Below, one piece after another: positions 57,001-64,000 of a DNA stretch of 64,000 bases (position 1 is the stretch's first letter; each line of letters starts with the position of its first letter). Below the pieces are notes generated by a model. That model saw nothing but the letters and a program-made list of their open reading frames with translations. It did not search any database and was not told where the DNA came from. Position numbers and translations under genes: made by a program. The DNA comes from Chrysaora quinquecirrha (taxonomy: Eukaryota > Cnidaria > Scyphozoa > Semaeostomeae > Pelagiidae), in NCBI GenBank assembly GCA_014526335.1, contig JACTAT010000026.1, forward strand, positions 1,683,565 to 1,747,564, in the 5' to 3' direction.

Positions 57001-60000
57001 ACATGTTCTATTTTATGAAGAGCCACTTTATATAAGGGACCTACATGTAGAAAGCCGAAAATGTAAAGAACTTATGCTACCAAAGATAAAATCGCTAAGG
57101 AAATTTTCCATTTTGAATACTTCTATCACTGCAAGCAATCAAGAATTAGGAAGCCGGTTTCATTCAGTTAGAGTCAAAGCTCACATCAATTGTACGTTAC
57201 TCATGTATCCATGTTTCCTAGAGTAGTCTCGAGCTTTGCTCACATACAAGTGTCTCTTTACACGCTTTTTTTTATAAGGAACCTACCTCAAGGCCTAGTT
57301 CTTAAAGTTCCTTATTTTTGGACCTCTTTTGAGGCAATTGTAGTTCCAAAATTTCCTTAATAGTTCCTCAAGTTTAACTGCACATACAGTGGTCATAATA
57401 ATAATAGAGAGACACTTACATGTAAGAAAAGCTCAACATTTCTCAAGGAAATTTTTGATACACGCTTAACGTACAATTTATGTGATTTTCGACCTCAAAT
57501 GAATGGAACCGGCTTTCTAATTCTTGATTATTTGCAGTGATAAAAGCATTCAACATTGAAAAGTTCCTTAATGATTTACTCTTTAGTAGTATAAGTTCTG
57601 TAAATTTTTGGGCCTTCTACATGTAGGTTCCTTATAAAGTGGTTCTTTATAAAAAAAAGAGTGTGTATAATAGTCATGGCATTGAATATGCAGTTAGAAC
57701 TATTAAGGAACTATTAAGAAACTTCTGGTACAACAATTAATTCAAAAGAGGTCCAAAAATAAGTAACTTTGGGAACTAGACCTTGAAAAAGACTTTGATG
57801 ACCTTCTTTATGAAATAATTTGAGAGTAAATGAAAAATAGTACGAAATTTATAGAACGTTGATAGCCAAGTTTGTTTTGAATTAAGGTGTATCTCTTTTG
57901 AACTGGATCCATGGATCCATAAGACGAATGACATCTATTGGCAACTATAATAGTAAAAATACAGATTCTGGGGAATATCTGCAGAGAAAATGAAAGGCAT
58001 TAGATTGTATACCTCAAGAGTCAGGCTCAAGTCATCCATAAAGGCTTGTTCTGTATTTATAAGTTCGTGGATGTAATTCTAAAAAAACGAAGAACATTTA
58101 AGTTAACTAAAATTAAGACAAAAAATACAGTCCTTGAAAGGCAGAATTTGTCGACTATCTATTTCATGACTAGAATATACTTGAATGAATCTGAAGCCCC
58201 AGTTATCAAGATTGATGTGGTGATAAGGTTTAAGCTGCTAACGTGGTTGATAACAGTATTTCCTCTGTTTGCCACTGACGTTAATTCAATTCTCCATATT
58301 TCAGGGGGGTTTGTTGGGGAGGGGCGTAAAATAGAGAGGGAATTAATCTAAAAAATCATAGAAAACTTTTTACGTTGTTTCTATGTTTTTTCGCTGAACG
58401 GCTCAGGCTATCTAAGCTTAGTCTTTTCCTGGGTCGCATAGGATGGTATACCTGTAATTAATCTGGTAAATCCTATGAGTAAATTTGAATTGAATTGCAT
58501 TGTTTTCTTTTCCAGTACCCGGCAACATTCCATTTCTACTGCTGGCTGGTGTGGCTAATTTTGAGGTCTCATTCACTCAGCAGTCATTTTGGAATATCAA
58601 CGCCAGGCCGACCTCTTCACTGGCACTGAGGGTGGTCACTGCCAGAGGGTTTTTACGTCCTCAGTGGTTCTTTAACGTCCCAATTAATTTTGAGACGGGC
58701 CCGCCATTTTACGTGATCATCCGAGTCACAGAGAGCAAGGTTTTACACCTTGTAATTTGTGCTCCATAGCCTGGATTTGAACCGCAGACCTTAAGCACAA
58801 ATGGCGCAAGTGCTAACCACTACACTACGCTGCCCTCTTAAGTCAAAATCTTTTTAACATGGGGTAACTGCCATCTCGCATTAGCTTTTGATCGTCTAAA
58901 ATACCATGCAACCGTTGATCTTGGTAGCTAGTGTTACCCGAAATTAAAAGAATTTATTTTTTGGCTTTGAAAAAAGTGGCTTTTACTTTTTTGGGGTACT
59001 GGAATTTTGCTTCGACTGGGCCCCCTTGTCCATAGTATTTGAAGTTCCACCTTGGGAAACACACTCCCGCCCATAAGTTTGGCGTTTATCGGAGAATAGC
59101 ATTAATGGAAAGGGGCAATTATGATTGCAAGGGCAATGTGACACTCATTATTTACAATGGAATGACATCATACATACCTGTCTTTCTCTTTCTGACTTGC
59201 TCATGGCATTTAGAACCGCTGTGTCGAAAGAACCTTCCCCTAGAAAATAATCAAACAAAAATCAAAAGCAAATTTGTTTCAGAAAGGGGTTAAAATCAAG
59301 AGAATGGGAATTGGGTAACTTGAGAAACCTACCGTATAAGACAAGGGTTCACTTCAACTCGATGCGATAAAAACGTTGGTATTAGTGACTTGGCACTGTA
59401 GAAGGTAGCACCTAGCACCTAGCACCTACGCATGCGACTGAAACTACTGATAGCTTATAGCGCAAGCCGCTAGGGCACTGGCTACGGTCCCAGTAGTAGG
59501 TTTACTTATCGAGACCAGAACTTAAGAAACCTAACTTAAGTTCTGGAAACCTAAACCTAACTTAAGATCTGGCCTTTCTGGCGAATTGTCTGTGACGCTG
59601 CCGAAACTGGAGCTCGAACCCGGACCTCGCTGAGCTTTTGACACCAACCGCAAGCTGGATTAGGCTCAACGTCACAGCATAACAGACCCTGAAAGCGCCG
59701 TTTAATAGCGTGGACTTGTAAAAGTTTGGAAGCTTTCAAAGCGTTAGGCTCATTAAATTTATCAGTGTGCAGAGCAAAAGGGCAGCGAAAACGTTGGGGG
59801 CTTTCTTAAGTTCTGGCCTTTCTGGCGTTCAACGCACCATTGCAACGAATCAGACGCATCGTTTTCGACACAGTATGGTTGAGTAAAAGCCTTTTTGCAT
59901 GCTTAAATTGTTTCTACAGCTTTGAAAGTGAGGAGTGACGCATTGAGGACAACTTTTTTCTGGAAACATTCATCAAAATTCCAATTATTCAAAAATTCTA

Positions 60001-63000
60001 GGATACAAAATGGCTATAATATTTTTGAATAAATTGAAAATTCATACTAAAGGGTGCAATATACTGCGATCCTTAACTTTCAAAGCTGTAGAGTGGAAAT
60101 TGTGCTCGAAGAGACGTGCTTAACACGAGCACGCAGAGTCCAGAAAAGTGTTCAACCTTCCTCCAGACAAAAATACCCCTAGCTGGAAACCTTCCTCACT
60201 TAACAATGAAAAATAGGCGTGTTTTGGGTGTGGCACAATAATTTCTATTGTTCTAATGGACCTTCCTCCGGTCAATGACCGCGAGACTGTAACTTTTTCC
60301 TGACTCTGCGAGCACGTACACAAATCGTGACGGTATTCGTGCACCGTTAGGGTGTTCCGTGAAATCATGCACCGTTCAGTGGCGAAACGCAGTTTGGGCT
60401 CTCTTAGGGCCCCCGGCCAAAATGGGCCCCCCAACATATTTTTCGTACTGTGTGTTTTTGTGCCATTATGGCCATCCCATAAATATTCATTAACCAGGGG
60501 ACACGTAACGTGTATATTTGAATGTTCTGAGAGAAAGGTTTTGAAAATAATTCCCACAACTCCGAGCCTCCCCCCGTAGAGATCACTTCACTTCGCGGTC
60601 CCCGAATCAGGACCCCATTTTACTAGATTTCTGGCATCTCCGATAAGCCACTGGAACCGCTCGAGTGTTCAGTGAAACCATGTCTTGTAGTAGGGTCTCA
60701 ATCAGGGGGTTTGGTAACTGTAATTATAACCAAGAGCTATATAAAAGCTTCCAATGCGAAGATATCAAATTTGACAGCAACTTGAAGAGAAGGATCTTAG
60801 TATATTGCGAAAATTACACACGAAAACCATTTCACCGATCGACTTTGCAAGATAAACTAATAGACCTTTTTAATAAAGAGGTCTAGGTCGGCGCAACATT
60901 TTTCTGGAAGATGGCAGACATCTTGAGTATGGGAATCCTCTCCAAATGCAACGACCGGCATTGCGGTTTTTTAGGAGAGGTAAAGCAGCAAATGTTGCTT
61001 CAAATTCACGAATAAAGAAAGAATAAGATAAAGAAGGAATTTGCAGCAATAAATGTTGAAAATATCTGCAGAAACTCAAGAAATAAGATGCAAGTAACTC
61101 ACAAAAAGGAAAGCAATTATTTAAATGCCTTCTTGAGCAGATAAGCTGGGACTTGAAATACTTTCTTTCACTTTTACTCCAATTAAACGTGAATTTGAAG
61201 CCAAACTTTGCTGCACACACGGAGAGGATTCCCTTGCTCAAGATGCCCACCATCATCTAGAAAAATGTCGTGTCAAGCCCTGGCCTACCGATTTGTAAAA
61301 CATTTTAGATTCTCATAGCAAAACGTAGCAAAACATTACTCAGCAAACATATTTGCTAAGAGGAGAATTTGCAGAAAATATTTTTGAAAAATCTGCTACG
61401 TGTTTTCTTAGTTATTGCTGGACAGGAATTTTGGAGGAAGCGTTTAACAACAAACATTCATCCCTGGAGCGAAATATGAGGGCAAATCGAGAGAAGTACT
61501 GAGGGTGGGGGACAAAACAGTCATTCGTTAAACGAAGAGACATCTCTATTGATAGGTGCTTTCAACGGTAACTATAGACCTTTCCAAAGAGGTCTGGGTC
61601 AGCGCGCCATTTTTCTGGAAATTTGGAAGAGATTACCAGTGGTAATTTTAGAAGAGGTAGCGCAGCAAATTTTCTTAATATCTAGGGGGAAATGTCCGGA
61701 ACTAATCCTCCTGGAAAACGTTTGATTTATGTGTTCATTTCCTTGTAAATTCAGATCAGCACGGAGGTTTTGCAATCAATAAAGAGAAATGAACTTTCCT
61801 CCTTGAAAGCGTTTGGTTGTGCATTCATTACATTATAAATGCAGATTAGCACGGGGGTATGTTCTGCAATAAAATAGGAGAAATGCGTATCACTTACATT
61901 GTCCAGAATTATCAGGCATATCAGTGAGAAGTTGAACATAATTATACGGGAACATTCCAACTTGTCCATTCAATTCTCCTTTCCACCAATCACCTTCTTT
62001 CTGGATGACGTTGATGACACTGCCTTTGTAGAATGTCAATTCATCCTCGTTCTGAGCAGTATAGGAGAACAACGCAAGAACTTGGTCTAGAAAACAAAAG
62101 AAGCTATTTTAGTGTTGTTGTTGTTGCTGTTATCGTTGTTGTAGTTGTTTCACGTCAGATTGCGTACAATCAACCGAAAATACATACACGCTTTTTTTTT
62201 ATAAGGAACCACTTTATAAGGAACCTACATTTAGAAGGCCCGAAAATTTAAAGAACTTATACTACTAAAGAGAAAATCATTAAGGAACTTTTCAATGTTT
62301 TTATGCTTTTATCACTCGAATAATCAAGAATTAGAACGCCGGTTCCATTCATTTGCAGTCGAAATCCACATAGATTGTACGTTAAGCATGTATCAAATGT
62401 TTCCTTGAGTAGTCCCGAGCTTTGCTCACATGCAAGTGTCTCTCTATTATTACTATGACCACTGCACGTGCAGTTAAAATTAAGGAACTATTAAGGAATT
62501 TTTTGAACTACAATTGCCTCAAAAGAGGTCCAAAAATAAGGAACTTTAAGAACTAGGCCTTGAGGTAGGTTCCTTATAAAAAAAAAGCGTGTAAGCTCAT
62601 TTCATGCACACTGAAAGTTTTCACCGAAAGTTTTAGTCAACAAATCTCTTAGAACTGGCTCGTAGAAACACGAATTTGCAGTTAAGTATACAGTATCTAT
62701 CAACGGTACAGTATAATTTGCAAGCCCGCTAACTATTTAGTTCATAAAATGGTAGGCCAACATAGGTGAAGAAGATTATTCCACAGGACATTTGGAGCTA
62801 CATACAAGTACTGTAACCACGCGGCTTACTTCACAAGTCTCTCAAACTTACGAATCCAAGTCTCGCTGTCTAACAAAATTCCTTGAACCTGAAACTTAGT
62901 CCACAAGTCTCGTAGGTCAACTAGCTTGTCTGTCCAAGATTTTCGCAGAAAAACGATATTTTGCTCCAGAGTCAAGTCCACAAGTCTTGTGTAGCTACGA

Positions 63001-63768
63001 ATATATCTTTCCACAAGCTTCGCAGAACCAAGACTTTCCCATATGTTAAGTCCCAAGGCCTCGAGCCTAACGAATCTTCTTGTCAACAAGTATCGTAGGC
63101 ACGAACTTTTTAGTCGGCAAGGGTGGTCCAGATTCCAGCTGACTAAAATTTTTCAGTACAGACGTTGAATCCAAAAGCTTTGTAGAACAACGATCATTTT
63201 TACCCACAAATTTCGTAGCCCAACAACTTTTCCAGGCGTTAATCGTTAAGCTCTAGCAGCCAAATGACGTTTCTACTCCTAGTTCTCGTAGCCGCAAATT
63301 ATTCCAATCAGTCTCGAAGGCCTAAACATGCTTAGAGCCAAGGTTACTAAAATCCACAGGTCTTATAGAGCCTTAGATTTCGCAGTACAGTACATGCAGA
63401 GAAACGAGTGCCTTAGTCCACAATTTTCAGAAACCTACGCGAAGAGGCAGAGTTTCTAACTTTTCTAAAATCAACAAATGACAGAGCTAAATGAAAATGG
63501 AATTAAGTGATGCGATAATGGCATAAATTGTTGATACATATCAGCTTAGGTCATCCATAATTTATCACTAAAACTCAACATTAAATAGAGCTTTGAAAAC
63601 CAGCAGTTATCTGCATACGTCTCGACAAAACTATTGGAAATTCATGCAAAAACCAACTGCGAGCGAAGATATGAAATTTCTCGAAATTCGATCGAAGGTT
63701 TCCCTTGCAGGCCGTCCTAAACTCTACCTGAAAACCTCCGCTTAGATGCTCCGGAGGGTAACTTGATT
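48098..63768 (-). CDS. ITSN: Intersectin (C-terminal half): SH3-E, DH, PH, C2
   Basis: Intersectin is an endocytic scaffold whose DH-PH module activates Cdc42. Exons, 5' to 3': 63768-63728, 62086-61898, 59233-59178, 58078-58013, 56929-56823, 55616-55544, 55280-55173, 54549-54448, 53955-53872, 52504-52421, 51902-51831, 51414-51265, 50805-50757, 50596-50524, 49874-49792, 49244-49066, 48502-48424, 48240-48098. All are GT-AG and in phase, joining to 578 residues. 63768 gives the SH3-D tail ([13 protein letters not shown]). SH3-E has [15 protein letters not shown] and [22 protein letters not shown] has [29 protein letters not shown] and [19 protein letters not shown] has [15 protein letters not shown]2 has [39 protein letters not shown] and [14 protein letters not shown]. 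No breaks are seen. The EH domains and SH3-A to D lie beyond the right edge. Confidence 0.93.
48573..48798. mobile_element. Harbinger-like MITE copy
   Basis: Internal blocks ACAAGCAATGTTTGATCG and TTTAACAAACAATGTTTGAG, and the right end TTTGGCTAGGGC, match the family at 55816. It is in an intersectin intron. Confidence 0.5.
48862..48960 (+). mobile_element. SINE-A fragment (body and tail)
   Basis: ATAGCGTCACAGCAAGGGTC and GCGCTGAATACACCATATC identify the body and tail; the tRNA-like head is missing. It lies between intersectin exons 49066 and 48502. Confidence 0.55.
49964..50130 (-). mobile_element. SINE-A copy, near full length
   Basis: On the minus strand it reads GGGTCATGGCCTAAGCCAGC, B box GGTTCGAGCC and tail CGCTAAAAACACCATTTCAC. 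It lies in an intersectin intron. Confidence 0.7.
50166..50216 (+). mobile_element. SINE-A head fragment
   Basis: AGGTGCTGTGGCGTCATGG is the A-box end of SINE-A; the copy stops before the B box. Confidence 0.5.
50314..50486 (+). mobile_element. SINE-A copy, near full length
   Basis: GAAGGTGCTGTGGCGTCACT (A box), GGTCAGGGTTCAAGCCC (B box), GTAGCGTCACAGCCAGGG body and GCGCTAAATACACC tail. It ends about 40 bp from intersectin exon 50596-50524. Confidence 0.75.
52005..52350. repeat. Direct duplication of about 190 bp
   Basis: Two units share TTATTTCTGCAATATGCGA / TTATCTCTGCAACATGCGA, CTCTCACAACAA, AAATACAACTTATTTCTAC and TAACATTGCAATCCT. The pair lies in the intersectin intron between exons 52421 and 51902. 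Confidence 0.7.
52538..52609. repeat. 19-bp inverted repeat
   Basis: GCCTGCGTGCAGCCTCAAA at 52538 and TTTGAGGCTGCATGCAGGC ending at 52609 differ at one position. The pair lies between intersectin exon 52504-52421 and the inserted retrotransposon. Confidence 0.6.
52655..53790 (+). mobile_element. 5'-truncated non-LTR retrotransposon, RT C-terminal part
   Basis: An open frame (52669-53451) encodes the catalytic YADDTT box (residues 13-18) followed by [33 protein letters not shown] and [15 protein letters not shown], the thumb and connection region of LINE reverse transcriptases. After a frame shift near 53430 the 3' end continues [20 protein letters not shown] and [16 protein letters not shown]. 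The element ends in an AT-rich repeat (TTATA)n at about 53763-53790. The C-rich tail and 3' microsatellite fit the CR1/L2 group. It lies antisense in an intersectin intron. No full-length copy is present, so it is not active. Confidence 0.82.
54829..54945. mobile_element. Harbinger-like MITE fragment
   Basis: GGTCCCGGCCTAACAATCAA opens a diverged half-copy that reads to CACAAAACATTACT. It is in an intersectin intron. Confidence 0.45.
55816..56260. mobile_element. PIF/Harbinger-like MITE, full copy
   Basis: Left end GGCCCTGGCCAAACGATCAA and right end TTGATCGTTTGGCCAGGGCC are terminal inverted repeats. TTA directly flanks both (55813-55815 and 56261-56263). A three-base TTA/TAA target and GGCC-starting ends are typical of PIF/Harbinger and Tourist MITEs. 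The interior repeats the end motif in both orientations, suggesting internal rearrangement. This is the reference copy for the family. Confidence 0.75.
56469..56643 (+). mobile_element. SINE-A copy, full length
   Basis: A-box region TGTGGCGTCGTGGCCTAATC, AGCGAGGTCGGTGTTCGAGC (B box), GGCAGCGTCACAGCCAGG body and GGCACTAAATACACC tail. It is a good reference copy, in an intersectin intron. Confidence 0.8.
57002..57822 (+). mobile_element. Older TA-target MITE, split by a younger copy
   Basis: The left half (57002-57260) ends GTCTCTTTA and the right half (from 57666) resumes TATAATAGTCATGGCATT. Together they match the intact copies at 46720 and 62187. The younger copy at 57261-57665 lies between. 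Confidence 0.7.
57261..57665 (-). mobile_element. 405-bp mariner-type MITE nested in its own family
   Basis: Left CACGCTTTTTTTTATAAGG and right TTTATAAAAAAAAGAGTGTG are terminal inverted repeats, with a TA duplicated on each side. It is in reverse orientation relative to the element it interrupts, and has exactly the length of the copy at 62187-62591. Confidence 0.8.
58545..58838 (-). mobile_element. tRNA-derived SINE, family B
   Basis: On the minus strand the head is GCAGCGTAGTGTAGTGGTTA (A box), followed by CTGCGGTTCAAATCCAGG (B box) about 45 bases on, then a conserved-looking body of about 220 bp. Box spacing fits Pol III transcription. It lies in the intersectin intron between exons 59178 and 58078. 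Confidence 0.7.
59456..59682 (-). mobile_element. SINE-A copy with an internal insertion
   Basis: On the minus strand: GCTGTGACGTTGAGCCTAAT, GGTCCGGGTTCGAGC (B box), CAGACA body and a tail GCGGCTTGCGCTATA. About 50 bp containing repeated AACTTAAG motifs is inserted in the middle; the same motif recurs near 59803. Confidence 0.6.
60890..61270. mobile_element. MITE with about 50-bp terminal inverted repeats
   Basis: GCGCAACATTTTTCTGGA at the left pairs with TCTAGAAAAATGTCGTG at the right, continuing through ATCTTGAGTATGGGAATCC / GGATTCCCTTGCTCAAGAT. A related partial copy starts near 61590 and a Harbinger-like fragment follows at 61274-61440. It lies in an intersectin intron. Confidence 0.65.
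61701..61886. repeat. Direct duplication of about 98 bp
   Basis: Two units share TCCTCCTGGAAAACGTTTG / TTCCTCCTTGAAAGCGTTTGG, TGTAAATTCAGATCAGCACG / TATAAATGCAGATTAGCACG and GAGAAATG. The second unit ends 12 bp from intersectin exon 62086-61898. Confidence 0.65.
62187..62591 (+). mobile_element. 405-bp mariner-type MITE, intact copy
   Basis: CACGCTTTTTTTTTATAAGG and TTCCTTATAAAAAAAAAGCG are near-perfect terminal inverted repeats, flanked by TA at 62185-62186 and 62592-62593. No coding capacity. It lies in the intersectin intron between exons 63728 and 62086. Confidence 0.8.
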
Positions 63769-64000
63769 CTGAAAACATTTGAGAGAAGTCTTATAAGAGA
63801 GGCAACTGACTACAGGGGGAGTGGGGGGGGGGGCTTAATATGACATACATGACATAAGTATGTCAGACATATAACGGACAGGGGGCTTGATGGAAACAAA
63901 AAACAAAATTAGCCTTTGCAAGTCAAAATTAGGGAGGTTTACGTTCAGGGGGGTTATAACCCGGGATGGGATTAATATACGGGATAAGCATCTCCATTTT

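Noticed and set aside
60120..60557. 145-codon minus-strand frame
   Set aside because: It lies in a large intersectin intron with repeats and shows no domain or composition typical of a protein.
62826..63089. 87-codon minus-strand frame as an intersectin exon
   Set aside because: It has no SH3 features, and exon 63768-63728 joins directly to 62086 in phase, matching the known SH3-D to SH3-E linker.

Overview
The window is nuclear DNA from an animal. The evidence is spliced genes with GT-AG introns, animal-only families (Mos kinase, SV2-type transporter, intersectin, a rhodopsin-class receptor), tRNA-derived SINEs, and many MITEs and microsatellites. AT-richness, short introns (mostly 0.1-1.5 kb) and a duplicated cnidarian-style orphan GPCR suggest a cnidarian, probably an anthozoan. 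That last step is inference, because no species marker is visible.

Layout. 0-6.1 kb has no gene and is filled with repeats, including a 1.3-kb hAT-like element inserted in a SINE. 6.16-7.12 kb (+) is an intronless MOS kinase. 8.45-9.90 kb (-) is an intronless endo-alpha-mannosidase (MANEA) with one frame break. 10.6-19.65 kb (-) is the mitochondrial AAA ATPase AFG1L; twelve core exons could be traced, and a small MOZART2-like gene lies in one intron. 20.84-28.59 kb (-) is a complete ten-exon SV2-like transporter. 30.2-36.7 kb is a large inverted duplication carrying two convergent copies of one GPCR, the second frameshifted. 39.6-42.5 kb (-) is pirin (four exons, apparently short at the C terminus), divergent from a small unidentified membrane protein at 42.9 kb (+). 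43.85-45.09 kb (-) is an intronless GT10 fucosyltransferase. 48.1-63.8 kb (-) is the 3' half of intersectin, with eighteen exons covering the end of SH3-D, then SH3-E, DH, PH and C2; the rest lies beyond the right edge.

The genes do not form a pathway; this is an ordinary gene-dense animal region. Most of the unusual content is in the repeats: several tRNA-derived SINE families, PIF/Harbinger-like and TA-target MITEs, and nested insertions that give relative ages. Three otherwise well-conserved genes (MANEA, AFG1L, GPCR copy 2) each lack a single base in or next to a short homopolymer or dinucleotide run, which raises the question of assembly error versus gene decay. I did not find a convincing new defence or metabolic system.
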